Positions 8,323-16,092 of a stretch of DNA of 64,000 nt are shown here, piece after piece. The DNA is from Bacillota bacterium (GTDB lineage: Bacteria > Bacillota > Clostridia > Christensenellales > SZUA-584): positions 1-64,000 of the forward strand of contig JAEYPO010000007.1 in NCBI GenBank assembly GCA_023410595.1, given 5' to 3'. Positions within the stretch are counted from its first letter, which is position 1, and every line of letters starts with the position of its first letter. The notes under the pieces were generated by a model. The model was not told the origin of the DNA. It searched no databases and saw only the letters and a list, made by a program, of their open reading frames with translations. Made by a program: the position numbers and the translations under genes.

Positions 8323-9072
8323 TCAGTCTTCAGGAAACAGCTTGTGCGGCTGCTTTACGCCCGTGTATTCGGCGGCGTAAGCTTCGCCGCTGCTAAGTAA
8401 GCGTTTGCCCATAAGAGAATCGGCCTGAAAGCTGAACGCATTGTTTTCGCTGACGATTATATGGTCTATGAGCTCTATGCCGAGTGTGCCCAGCGCCTTG
8501 ACTATATCATGGGTAGTAGAAATGTCCGCGGCCGAGGGCGTAACGCTGCCGCCCGGATGGTTGTGGGCGACAAGGCCCTTTACGGCGTGATGGCGCAGAG
8601 CGCCCGCAGCAATCTTGTTCATATACACCGGCGATTCCGATATACCGCCCTCCGAGAGCCTCTCGTAGTGTATCACCCTGTTCTGCGTGTCCAGCCAGAT
8701 TACGTAGAACTGCTCGAACGCCTTGCCAAAAAGCAGAGACTTTGCGAACTCGCACGCGTCCTTTATCGTCTTTATCGAAGGACGCTTGCCGAGCTTGCTG
8801 CGCTGGTACGACCTGAATACGTCGGGAAACATCGTAAGGTAAGCTGCGGCGCGTATGCCTATGCCGCTCACCTGATGAAGGTCTTTTGGGTCGGCCTCCA
8901 GCACGCCGGAAAGGCTGCCGAACGTTTCTATGAGCTTGTGTGCAATATCGTTCGTGTCCACCCGCGGTAACGCGTAAAACAATATGTATTCAAGAATCTC
9001 ATAGTCCTCAAACCCTTCGAGGCCTTCGTTTAAATATCTGTCCGTCAAACGCTGCCTGTGGCCTTCGTGCAT
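8323..9072 (-). CDS. radC: RadC-family JAB/MPN-domain protein
   Basis: 249 residues: an N-terminal helix-hairpin-helix region (SGIGIRAAAYL near 68) followed by the JAB1/MPN metalloprotease-like domain. The JAMM signature HNHPGGSVTPSAADI lies near 170-185. RadC was historically called a DNA repair protein, but its biochemical role is unsettled. GGAGGGG precedes the ATG at 9072, which is preferred over an ATG six codons upstream. The gene is grouped with the zinc-ribbon and corA genes on the same strand. Confidence 0.92.
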   Translation of the reverse strand: MHEGHRQRLTDRYLNEGLEGFEDYEILEYILFYALPRVDTNDIAHKLIETFGSLSGVLEADPKDLHQVSGIGIRAAAYLTMFPDVFRSYQRSKLGKRPSIKTIKDACEFAKSLLFGKAFEQFYVIWLDTQNRVIHYERLSEGGISESPVYMNKIAAGALRHHAVKGLVAHNHPGGSVTPSAADISTTHDIVKALGTLGIELIDHIIVSENNAFSFQADSLMGKRLLSSGEAYAAEYTGVKQPHKLFPED

Positions 9073-9093
9073 AAGACCCCTCCAGACCAAGCC

Positions 9094-9300
9094 TTAAGCG
9101 GAACATCCCTTGCAACAGCTGCAGTTTCCTCCGCTGCAGCCGCCGCCCGTGTTACCGCCTCCCCCGAAATAGCATTTTCCCTGATAATAGCGCTTCGTGT
9201 TTTGCGATGCGCACGCAGGGCAGCTGGGCTTTTTATCCGAGCTCGTAAGTTCTTCAAATATATGTTTACAGTCTTCACAGACGTATTTTAGTAACGGCAT
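9094..9300 (-). CDS. FmdB-type zinc-ribbon protein
   Basis: Small protein of 68 residues. The N-terminal zinc ribbon has YVCEDCKHIFEEL and CPACASQN, the two CxxC knuckles of the FmdB/CxxC_CxxC_SSSS family. The tail is rich in Gly and Cys (GGGGNTGGGCSGGNCSCCKGC) and could bind additional metal. AGGAGG lies six bases before the ATG. Function in this family is not established; regulatory or metal-handling roles are suggested. It lies between radC and corA. Confidence 0.8.
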   Translation of the reverse strand: MPLLKYVCEDCKHIFEELTSSDKKPSCPACASQNTKRYYQGKCYFGGGGNTGGGCSGGNCSCCKGCSA

Positions 9301-9343
9301 TATGTCCTCCTACCGATTGCTTTTGTATTATACCGAACATGCA

Positions 9344-10276
9344 TTACAGCATTTTCTTCCGCCACAGGTAGAACGCCACCGCGGCCGTCGAGCCTATAGC
9401 TATGCCGAACACTATCCAAAAGCCTCCCGTCATGTCGCCGAACGGCACGTCGACGTTCATGCCCCACAGCGCACCGAAAAGCGCCGGTATCGCGAGAAGT
9501 ATCGTGACGGACGTTAAAAACTTCATCACGATATTGAGGTTGTTGGATATGACGGACGCAAACGCGTCCATCGTACCGGTGAGTATCTCACGGTAGATGG
9601 CGCACATCTCTATGGCCTGCTTGTTCTCTATGATTACGTCTTCAAGCAGTTCCTCGTCCTCGGGATAGCGCTTCAATACGTTCGTTTTGAGCATCTTCTC
9701 AAGGACGAGCTCGTTAGCCTTTAATGATGTAGAAAAGAAAACGAGCGATTTTTCCAGCTTGAGCATCTGTATGAGCTCGCGGTTTTTCTGCGATTTGTGC
9801 AGCGCGTTCTCAACCTGCGTGCTTGCTTTCTCTATCTGCCTTAAGTACTGCAGGAACTTGGAGGAGTTCTTGAACAGCAGCTGGTAAACGAAGCGTGTCT
9901 TCTTCATGCAGTCGAAGCTTTTAACGCGGCCTTTGTAGAAATCCTCGAGTATGGTCGTCTCTTCAAGGCATACGGTTATTATATTCGTCTCGGTTATAAC
10001 TATGCCCAAAGGCACCGTGTTGTACAAAAACGACGTGCCCTCCGGCACTATGACGGGTATGTCGACGAGTATCAGCGTCGCGTCGTCTTCCTTGTCGATA
10101 CGCGGGGTCTCCTCTTCGTCTAGCGCCGCAGCTAAGAGGTCCATCTCGACCGAACATTCCCCCGATATGCGCTCGAGCTCCTCTTTGGTTGGATCGATAA
10201 GGTTGACCCATGAACCGCTGCAGAATTCGCTTGGGCATTCCAGCACGCCCTCAGTTAATTTGTAGAATTGAATCAT
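9344..10276 (-). CDS. corA: CorA-family divalent cation channel
   Basis: 310-residue Mg2+/Co2+ transporter. A large cytoplasmic domain with a long stalk helix is followed by two C-terminal membrane helices, the first ending in the selectivity motif GMN (ALWGMNVDVPFGD near 270), and a basic tail (WRKKML). The family forms pentamers closed by intracellular Mg2+. A leader of about 200 nt precedes the gene and contains several stems, one of which covers the ribosome site, so ion-responsive control is plausible. Confidence 0.93.
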   Translation of the reverse strand: MIQFYKLTEGVLECPSEFCSGSWVNLIDPTKEELERISGECSVEMDLLAAALDEEETPRIDKEDDATLILVDIPVIVPEGTSFLYNTVPLGIVITETNIITVCLEETTILEDFYKGRVKSFDCMKKTRFVYQLLFKNSSKFLQYLRQIEKASTQVENALHKSQKNRELIQMLKLEKSLVFFSTSLKANELVLEKMLKTNVLKRYPEDEELLEDVIIENKQAIEMCAIYREILTGTMDAFASVISNNLNIVMKFLTSVTILLAIPALFGALWGMNVDVPFGDMTGGFWIVFGIAIGSTAAVAFYLWRKKML

Positions 10277-10477
10277 TGGTAAGCACCGCCTTTCTTATTC
10301 AAAATCCCAAAAAACATTTTGGGTTTAAGCGGTGCGCATCAATCTTCAGCCTGCCGTATGGTATGCACGCCGCTTATGTATTATGTGTGTTCGTTTAGGG
10401 TCTGCGTCCACGCATACCACCGTCCTTTCATGAAGGTTTAATTATACTGAGTATTACAGCTTTGCCTTGTAAAACCA
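10277..10477 (-). promoter_or_regulatory. Structured leader RNA of corA, candidate riboregulator
   Basis: Transcription predicted from the promoter at 10484-10511 gives a leader of about 200 nt. It can form a stem GGTATGC (10360-10366) with GCATACC (10412-10418), and a nested pair near the start codon. In that pair GCGGTGC (10329-10335) faces GCACCGC (10283-10289), enclosing CCCAAAA/TTTTGGG (10306-10312 and 10317-10323). On the transcript the downstream GCGGTGC overlaps the only purine-rich ribosome site before the ATG, so that stem would block translation. I could not match it to the M-box consensus as I know it. Confidence 0.5.
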
Positions 10478-10483
10478 TAGCTT

Positions 10484-10511
10484 ATTATAGCACGTGGAGG
10501 AAATAAATCAA
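10484..10511 (-). promoter_or_regulatory. Promoter of corA
   Basis: On the minus strand TTGATT (10511-10506) and TATAAT (10489-10484) are 16 bases apart. It is divergent from the ncRNA promoter 40 bases away. A second TATAAT-like hexamer nearer the gene (about 10442-10447) lacks a -35 partner. Confidence 0.6.
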
Positions 10512-10552
10512 CAGCGCATGTCAAAGCTGAATTAAAGCTTTTTCATGTATAT

Positions 10553-10581
10553 TTGACTTAAAATCTGGCTAGATTTATAAT
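10553..10581 (+). promoter_or_regulatory. Strong promoter of the structured ncRNA
   Basis: TTGACT (10553-10558), a 17-base spacer and TATAAT (10576-10581). The predicted start, about 10587, coincides with the first base of the RNA's closing stem. Confidence 0.8.
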
Positions 10582-10586
10582 CATAA

Positions 10587-10797
10587 GGCGGCGGGTCTGT
10601 GGTTGAAAGTCGATGCCAGCCGCGGGCGAAACGACCCACGTAACCCGATTATCGGTGATCATGGCGCGGTTTAGAAATAAGTCCGGCCGGGAGGAATCCC
10701 GAGAGGCATAGTAGTCTATGGATTAACTTCCAAAATAAGGCGAAATGTCCGGCCGGCGGATGTGGGGGCAAAGACCAGGTCAGACGCCGCTTTTTTT
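10587..10797 (+). ncRNA. Structured non-coding RNA of about 210 nt, possibly raiA motif
   Basis: No credible reading frame spans this segment. The 5' end GCGGCG (10588-10593) pairs with CGCCGC (10785-10790), which is followed by seven T residues, so the RNA is closed end to end and terminated. Inside, CCGGCCGG occurs twice (about 10702 and 10751) and can pair; there are also conserved-looking purine loops such as GGCGAAACGAC and TTGAAAGTCG. tmRNA, RNase P, SRP and 6S RNA were considered and do not fit. The size, loop sequences and stand-alone promoter remind me of the raiA motif of Bacillota, but that is recall, not a search. Confidence 0.65.
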
Positions 10798-10840
10798 GGA
10801 CAGGCGGCCTTTCGGTCTGGGGCCGAGAGAGCCGTATATG

Positions 10841-10884
10841 GGCAGCCGGATTAAATTTGCAAAACCGGCTGCCTGTTTTATTTT
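10841..10884 (+). terminator. Rho-independent terminator after the ncRNA
   Basis: GGCAGCCGG (10841-10849) pairs perfectly with CCGGCTGCC (10865-10873), followed by TGTTTTATTTT. A smaller hairpin (CGGCC/GGCCG, 10805-10825) precedes it, so the RNA has a tandem 3' end or a processed tail. Confidence 0.85.
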
Positions 10885-10898
10885 AAAGAAAAATAAAT

Positions 10899-11435
10899 TT
10901 AAATATTACATATAATTCTTACTACTTCCTCTATTGGCATAACATCAGCAAAACGCTTGTTCCAAATCTCAAAGTTAAAAAACTCGTAAAGATTCTCTCC
11001 AGACAGATAATCATTATTAAAACTCGTATTTGTTTCTTCGGGAATTATTACGTTATATCCATGCTCAAAAGCACTTTTACATGTAGCGTCTATACAATAC
11101 TCAGTTTGAAGCCCAACCAAAATTATCGTATCTGTTTTTTTACTGTCCAGGTATTCTTTTAAACCTGTTTTTAAAAATGCACTGTTGTATTGCTTGTCCA
11201 AAACTTTTTCATGATTTTCAGGTATTATCTTATCATATATCTGCCAGCCTTCAGCGCCGTATTCCAGTACGCTGCCTTTTCCCCCGTCATGCCGTATATA
11301 TATCACTTCTTTTTGATTATCTCTTGCTGCAGAGATAAGTCTTCTGATATTATCAACAACCTTTTCTTCGTTATAAGGATGTTCGTTGATCAAATATGTC
11401 TGAACATCTACTACTAGCAAAACAATATTATTCAT
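10899..11435 (-). CDS. Isochorismatase-family cysteine hydrolase
   Basis: 178-residue alpha/beta hydrolase of the isochorismatase/nicotinamidase superfamily. The catalytic Asp lies in LLVVDVQ near residue 10, the Lys region is VLDKQYNSAF, and the nucleophile Cys sits in GLQTEYCIDATCKSAFEHGY near 116. The substrate is not predictable. The ATG at 11435 is preferred over one six codons upstream because the fold begins there; the ribosome site is weak. Codon use is strikingly AT-rich compared with rsmG and corA on either side, which suggests recent acquisition. Confidence 0.88.
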   Translation of the reverse strand: MNNIVLLVVDVQTYLINEHPYNEEKVVDNIRRLISAARDNQKEVIYIRHDGGKGSVLEYGAEGWQIYDKIIPENHEKVLDKQYNSAFLKTGLKEYLDSKKTDTIILVGLQTEYCIDATCKSAFEHGYNVIIPEETNTSFNNDYLSGENLYEFFNFEIWNKRFADVMPIEEVVRIICNI

Positions 11436-11543
11436 ATATTTTCTTTCTCTCATAAAATAGCTTAAATTATGTTTATCAAGATAGACTTCTCTATACTGTA
11501 ACCTTTGTCTCGGGGACCGCCGATAACACAGTATATAATGAAC

Positions 11544-12239
11544 TTATAGCGGTTTTTGCTTTATTTTGGCGAACCTGCGCGGGTAAACGTCCGGCGTGGG
11601 TTTTTGTTTTTCTATGAGTAATATAGCGCCTGGGTCTATGAAATGAGAACCGGTGACGGCGCAGCCGAGCGCGGCAAGCGAGCCTTTTGCGTCGGAAAGC
11701 TCGGCTTCAAAGCTCTCGCCCTTCCAGGCAGCGAACGTACCACCCACGCGCAGGAACGGCACGCACAGCTCGAGCAGTATATCAAGCGGAGCAACAGCGC
11801 GCGAGAGCGCGGCGTCGAAAGATTCGCGAAGATGCGTTTTTGCGGCCTCCTCAGCGCGCGTGCAAAGAACGTTAACGTTTATGCCGAGACTCGTCGCCGA
11901 AGCACTAATAAAATCCGTCTTCTTACCCGAAGAATCGAGCAGCACAAGGTCTATATCCGGGCGGAATATCTTTAAAGGAATTCCGGGGAAGCCCGCACCC
12001 GAGCCTATGTCTATTACGCAGCAGCTCCCGGGCAGCTCGAAGTATTCAAGCAGGCGGGCGGCGTCTGCAAAATGCCGCAACGCAGCCTCGGCTTCGTTTG
12101 TTATGCGCGTTAAGTTCATATGCTCGTTAGCGCTTGCAACGAGTTTAAAATACTCTTCGCAGAGGCTTATCTGCTCACGAGTGTGTTCGATACCGTGCTG
12201 ACCCAGCGCGCAGCTGAGCGTATCGCGGAATATGCTCAT
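11544..12239 (-). CDS. rsmG: 16S rRNA m7G527 methyltransferase RsmG
   Basis: 231-residue SAM-dependent methyltransferase that modifies G527 of 16S rRNA. The SAM-binding motif I reads VIDIGSGAGFPGIPLKI near 70, with the LTRI(T/N) segment upstream and ALSRAVAPL further on. The ATG at 12239 follows AGGAG by seven bases and overlaps the ispE stop codon as ATGA, so ispE and rsmG are translationally coupled. Loss of this enzyme is known to give low-level streptomycin resistance. Confidence 0.94.
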   Translation of the reverse strand: MSIFRDTLSCALGQHGIEHTREQISLCEEYFKLVASANEHMNLTRITNEAEAALRHFADAARLLEYFELPGSCCVIDIGSGAGFPGIPLKIFRPDIDLVLLDSSGKKTDFISASATSLGINVNVLCTRAEEAAKTHLRESFDAALSRAVAPLDILLELCVPFLRVGGTFAAWKGESFEAELSDAKGSLAALGCAVTGSHFIDPGAILLIEKQKPTPDVYPRRFAKIKQKPL

Positions 12240-13096
12240 ATGTCTTCTCCTGTTATTTCCACGCCGCATGCCGTCGGGCAAAAAGCGCCGCACAGCTCGA
12301 AGCCGCCTCCCACAAGCTGCGCCGCACTCTTTGCGGCTTCAAATGTCTCAAACACCGAGAACATAGCGCTGCCCGAGCCCGTCATGAACGCCTTAAGGGC
12401 GCCCGCAGCTTTCAGCGCCGCCGCCGCTTTGAGAATGTCCGGAGCTATGGCGAGCGAAGCGAGGCCGAGCGCGTTATTTGAAAACCTGGTAAACATTTGA
12501 ATATCGCCTTTTATTACGGCGAACTCTACGCTGTCCATGCTTATATGCCCCGAAGACGTATACTTTTGAAATGCCTGCGCGGTAGATACGCCCTCGCGCG
12601 GCTTAACGACGGCATAATAGAACGGCTTTTCGGGCTTTAGAGGAGTCAGCTTTTCGCCTATGCCCTTTGCGCGGGAAGTACCTCCGGTTAGCGCGAACGG
12701 CACGTCCGCTCCTACAGACGCGGCGATGCTAAGCAGCGCGTCAGCTTTAAGGGGCGAGCCGTACAGTTTGTTAAGGCTAATGAGCGCGGCGGCAGCGTCG
12801 GCGCTCGCGCCGCCTAGTCCCGCCATGCGGGGTATGTTCTTATTTATCGTTATTAGCGCTCCGCCCGAGCCCGTCGCGCTAAGGAACGCGGAAGCGGCTT
12901 TATAGGCGGCGTTGCTCTGTTCATCCGCCCACGGCTTGTCCATTGTGACTTTTATGCCTTGCGCCTTCTCCACCGTGACGGCGTCATAAAGCGAGATGCT
13001 TTGCATTATCGTGTCGAGCTCGTGGTAGCCATCCGCTCTTAAGCCCTTTACGGCGAGCGCCAGATTTAGTTTTGCGTATGCTCTAAGCGTTATCAT
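12236..13096 (-). CDS. ispE: 4-diphosphocytidyl-2-C-methylerythritol kinase IspE
   Basis: GHMP-family kinase of the MEP pathway, 286 residues from the chosen start (MITLRAYAKLNLAL). The phosphate-binding loop reads PRMAGLGGASADAAAAL near 92-108, and the C-terminal GHMP motif GSGSAMFSVF is near 252. GGAG stands six bases before the ATG at 13096; the longer frame to 13177 would extend into the upstream gene and is rejected. It overlaps the QueG-like gene by 14 bp and rsmG by 4 bp, forming a three-gene operon. It acts between the two activities of the IspDF fusion encoded nearby. Confidence 0.95.
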   Translation of the reverse strand: MITLRAYAKLNLALAVKGLRADGYHELDTIMQSISLYDAVTVEKAQGIKVTMDKPWADEQSNAAYKAASAFLSATGSGGALITINKNIPRMAGLGGASADAAAALISLNKLYGSPLKADALLSIAASVGADVPFALTGGTSRAKGIGEKLTPLKPEKPFYYAVVKPREGVSTAQAFQKYTSSGHISMDSVEFAVIKGDIQMFTRFSNNALGLASLAIAPDILKAAAALKAAGALKAFMTGSGSAMFSVFETFEAAKSAAQLVGGGFELCGAFCPTACGVEITGEDI

Positions 13097-13961
13097 CGTT
13101 ATCTCCGGTAAGCTTTTTATGCGCCCACCCGGCGTGCGCACGCACGGGCTCCTCGGCACAAAGGGACAGCTCTTCAAGCTTTGCTGTCAGCTCAAATGCG
13201 CCCGAATTGGCGGCGCAGAGCGCAGCCTGCGATATTATACGGCGCGAGCGCGCCATGTTGGCGCCCGCGAGTTTTTTAAGCTGCTCTGTGCACCTGCCCT
13301 CGAGCAGGTCGTCAAGGCTGAATTCATGCGGCGCGCTTCGCTCTGAGGTATTAAGCGGGCAGGCGCTCTGGCACCTCTCGCACCCGAATAATTGATATAC
13401 GTTTCCCCGAAGCGCTTCGGGCACGAGCCCGCCCATATGCTTGCGCACACAACTCGCAACGTTGCCAACGCCCGCACAGCCGCGGCGGCACGCGCCGCAG
13501 TGCAGACACTCAGACCGGTACGACGGGTATTCTTCGGGCTGTGCCGAGTCGGTCAGTATCGTCTGTATGCACACTAGCGAGCCGTATATATCGTGGTAAT
13601 AAAAGCCGTTGTCTCCGATAAAGCCGCCTGTACGCAGCGCGGCCTCCCGCGCTAAAATCGAAGATGTGTGCAGTGCCCTGCCGCCCTCGCTCTCTATAAA
13701 CGCGGCAAGCCGCCGAGCGCCGCCGTACGCACGGTGTGAAGCGACATAGTAAGGCGACAGCGCCATATATCCTTTAGCTGGCTCGAGCGCCGGCAGGTAG
13801 CGCGCGAACAACACTATTATGCACGTGGCGCCGGGAAGCAGCGAGTCTAAACTCAGCTTTTGCCCGCTTGCGGACGATATGACGCCTGCTTTCGCGTACC
13901 GTATATCGTCAAGGCCCAGCGCTTTTGACTGCTTTGAAATCTGCGCTTTCGTCAATTCCAT
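13083..13961 (-). CDS. QueG-like double [4Fe-4S] cluster protein
   Basis: 292-residue protein related to epoxyqueuosine reductase. The ferredoxin-like part has CLHCGACRRGC and, later, CERCQSACP, giving two [4Fe-4S] sites, followed by a helical C-terminal tail. The N-terminal half resembles the QueG cobalamin-binding region but is shorter than in true QueG, and family members of this length in Clostridia are often annotated only as 4Fe-4S double-cluster proteins. It may act in queuosine synthesis together with the queT-encoded transporter, or be a paralogue with another role. First gene of the operon with ispE and rsmG. Confidence 0.75.
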   Translation of the reverse strand: MELTKAQISKQSKALGLDDIRYAKAGVISSASGQKLSLDSLLPGATCIIVLFARYLPALEPAKGYMALSPYYVASHRAYGGARRLAAFIESEGGRALHTSSILAREAALRTGGFIGDNGFYYHDIYGSLVCIQTILTDSAQPEEYPSYRSECLHCGACRRGCAGVGNVASCVRKHMGGLVPEALRGNVYQLFGCERCQSACPLNTSERSAPHEFSLDDLLEGRCTEQLKKLAGANMARSRRIISQAALCAANSGAFELTAKLEELSLCAEEPVRAHAGWAHKKLTGDNDDNA

Positions 13962-14090
13962 GGAGAAAATTATTGCATAAATAATTTAAAATAACAATGA
14001 AAAGGGACAAAAATGTTGCGGCTTGCCTCCCCGTGATATATAATTGTGCAGTAAATGATACAAATTCAGGTAAAGGAACACGAACAGGTT

Positions 14091-14612
14091 ATGAAAAAGT
14101 TAGCATTGCTGATAGCTCTTGTGTGCTTGGCGCTGGCCGCATGCGCGCCTCCTATGACGGTGGATACGCCGCTCGGGAAGTTCGAATACAGCCAGGAAAC
14201 GATGGCCGCCATAGAGGACGATCAGGGCAACAGCCTCACGGCCGCGGAGGGCAACACGCTGCTCGTGGTTTATATGACGCCCGATAAGGACTCAAGCATT
14301 ACCGAGGACCAGGCTTACTCTTACTTTTATAACGGAACGAAAGCTTCGGTGGAAGGGCAGACGTACGATCTTTCCTGTATGTCTCTCGAAAAGGCTGGCG
14401 GAAAGGTAAGATACGGGCTCGTGTTTGAAGTCAAGGACAACGGATACGACAAGAAGCAGCCGGATGTGACGCTCATGGTTCCGCAGTCGGTGCCCGAGCA
14501 GAGCGAGCAGCCTTCCGCATCGGCGGTTCCCGACGAGAGCGCAAGCTCTGAGCCGGTACAGACGACGGCTCCGGATACTAGTCCCACAGAGAGTACTGCG
14601 GCGAATTCTTAA
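14091..14612 (+). CDS. Small lipoprotein with Ser/Pro/Thr-rich tail
   Basis: 173 residues from the chosen start (MKKLALLIALVCLALAAC). The signal peptide ends in a lipobox with the lipidated Cys at about residue 18. A compact domain of about 115 residues follows, with the segment TPLGKFEYSQETMAAIEDDQGN. The tail, from about residue 135, is low-complexity (SEQPSASAVPDESASSEP and similar) and looks like a wall-spanning linker. No family recognised. Its last 35 bases overlap the 3' end of the convergent TtcA-like gene, and no terminator lies between them. Confidence 0.7.
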   Translation: MKKLALLIALVCLALAACAPPMTVDTPLGKFEYSQETMAAIEDDQGNSLTAAEGNTLLVVYMTPDKDSSITEDQAYSYFYNGTKASVEGQTYDLSCMSLEKAGGKVRYGLVFEVKDNGYDKKQPDVTLMVPQSVPEQSEQPSASAVPDESASSEPVQTTAPDTSPTESTAANS

Positions 14613-15288
14613 GAGCGGTAAGCATCATTTCACGCGCATCAGGCTTGCTTGCACAAATAAGTGCAAGCAGCTTTTTTATCTCTTCGCGTTTCGTGTTGCC
14701 GTTTGCGGGGCAGGGGTTGGCGGCGACGGGAATACCGTGCTTTTTTACCGCGGCCTTTATCTCCTTTTCGGGCAGATACACAAGCGGCCGTATCAGCTTA
14801 ACGCCCTGCCGGTCAAGAAACGTTACGGGCTTGAACGTGGCTAGCTGGCCGGCGTACAATATACCGAGCAGCAGAGTCTCTATGGCATCATCGCGGTGGT
14901 GCGCGAACGCGCACTTATAGTAGCCCTGCCGCTTCATCTCGCCGAACAAAGCGCCCTTGCGCATCTTTGAGCACAGCGCGCACGGGTTGCTCTCGCGGCG
15001 CACATCGAACACTATCTTTGAAATGTTCGTACTTATAAGCGTGTGCTTTATTCCGAGCGAGGCGCAGTAGTCCGCTATGAGCGCGGTATCAAAGCCGGGA
15101 AACCCGAGGTCTACGGTAAACGCGCCTATTTCGTACTTGTAGCGCGAGAAGTTACGGTAAAGATGCAGCGCATATAGCAGCGCCATGGAATCCTTGCCGC
15201 CCGAGAGGCCTATTGCTATCCTGTCGCCCTGCGCTATCATATTGAAATCTTCGTCCGCGCGGCGAAGATGCCCTAAAACCTGCTTCAT
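14578..15288 (-). CDS. TtcA-like tRNA thiolation ATPase
   Basis: 236-residue PP-loop ATPase. The ATP pyrophosphatase loop SGGKDSMALLYAL is at about 29-41, the CALCSKMRKG pair corresponds to the CxxC of TtcA that holds an iron-sulfur cluster, and AFAHHRDDAIETLLL matches the family core. TtcA makes 2-thiocytidine in tRNA; the protein is at the short end for the family, as is common in Clostridia, so a related tRNA-thiolation role is possible. AAGGG lies seven bases before the ATG. The gene converges on, and overlaps, the lipoprotein gene. Confidence 0.85.
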   Translation of the reverse strand: MKQVLGHLRRADEDFNMIAQGDRIAIGLSGGKDSMALLYALHLYRNFSRYKYEIGAFTVDLGFPGFDTALIADYCASLGIKHTLISTNISKIVFDVRRESNPCALCSKMRKGALFGEMKRQGYYKCAFAHHRDDAIETLLLGILYAGQLATFKPVTFLDRQGVKLIRPLVYLPEKEIKAAVKKHGIPVAANPCPANGNTKREEIKKLLALICASKPDAREMMLTALKNSPQYSLWD

Positions 15289-15438
15289 TCCTTATCCCTT
15301 AATGCTGCCTAAAGCAGCGGCAGCCGGTTTTTCTCCAAAAGAATTGTTACTAATTTGTAATTATATCAGCAAAAACGTTGCCAATACAACCGCCTATATT
15401 ATAGAATAATCATTATGCTTTAAGGGCGGTATGTTTTT

Positions 15439-15897
15439 GTGGTAACATTTTGGAGCTATCTCGCGGTTTTCGGGCTTTCCATGGTGCCGCTTATAGAACT
15501 CAAGGGTTCGATTCCGGTGGGGATAAGTTTAGGCATACCGGAGTTTGCGTGCTTCATAATTGCGGAACTGGGCTGCATAGCGCTTTCTCCGCTTATCATA
15601 ATGTTTACAAAGCGCATACTCGACTGGTTTATGAACAGCAAAATAAAGCTGCTTCAAAAGTTCGGCGCGTGGCAGCACAGGCGGTTGTCGTCGAAGGGCG
15701 GCAAGATAGACAAGTATAAGGTCTGGTTTCTGTTTATATTCGTGGCCATCCCGCTGCCCACGACGGGTGTGTGGACAGGCTCCATGATAGCGGGACTGTT
15801 TGATTTACGGCTTAAGAAGGCCGTACCGGTCATTTTTCTGGGAAATATCGTCGCTGGTCTCCTTATTTGGCTGATTTGGGGATTTGCAACGGGATGA
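15439..15897 (+). CDS. Small multidrug export family membrane protein
   Basis: 152 residues with four hydrophobic segments. The sequence VPLIELKGSIPVGISLGIP near 16-34 and VAIPLPTTGVWTGSMIAGLFDL near 102-123 are the paired signatures of the Sm_multidrug_ex (COG2426) family. The family name comes from early screening; real substrates are not established. The start is GTG at 15439, preceded by AAGGGCGGT; a nearby ATG is out of frame. It is directly upstream of the SAM riboswitch but is probably a separate transcript. Confidence 0.82.
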   Translation: MVTFWSYLAVFGLSMVPLIELKGSIPVGISLGIPEFACFIIAELGCIALSPLIIMFTKRILDWFMNSKIKLLQKFGAWQHRRLSSKGGKIDKYKVWFLFIFVAIPLPTTGVWTGSMIAGLFDLRLKKAVPVIFLGNIVAGLLIWLIWGFATG

Positions 15898-15928
15898 TAT
15901 TATGCTATTATTAATGCGATAAAAAACC

Positions 15929-16022
15929 CCTTATCAAGAGAGGTGGAGGGACGGGCCCTGTGAAACCCGGCAACCCGGCTTTAAAGCCAAGGTGCCAATT
16001 CCCGATAGATGAGGTGATAGGT
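15929..16022 (+). promoter_or_regulatory. SAM-I (S-box) riboswitch aptamer
   Basis: The aptamer shows the conserved S-box core in order: CTTATCAAGAGAGGTGGAGG (15930-15949), GACGGGCCCTGTGAAACCC, GGCAACC, and AAGGTGCCAATTCC. Helix P1 is closed by CTTATCA with TGATAGG (16015-16021). Binding of S-adenosylmethionine in the family stabilises P1 and permits the downstream terminator to form. It controls metK, which makes the ligand, a classic negative feedback. Confidence 0.97.
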
Positions 16023-16037
16023 ATTGATTTTTCCTAG

Positions 16038-16059
16038 CCTCGCTGACGCGGGGTTTTTT
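16038..16059 (+). terminator. Riboswitch-controlled terminator before metK
   Basis: CCTCGC (16038-16043), TGAC loop, GCGGGG (16048-16053) and six T residues form the expression platform of the SAM-I riboswitch. Confidence 0.9.
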
Positions 16060-16092
16060 AATTAAAGAAAAAAAGGAGAAGCTATAAAAGTA

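Noticed and set aside
10277..10477. M-box (ykoK) Mg2+ riboswitch before corA
   Set aside because: The conserved M-box blocks as I know them are not visible. It is kept only as a structured leader.
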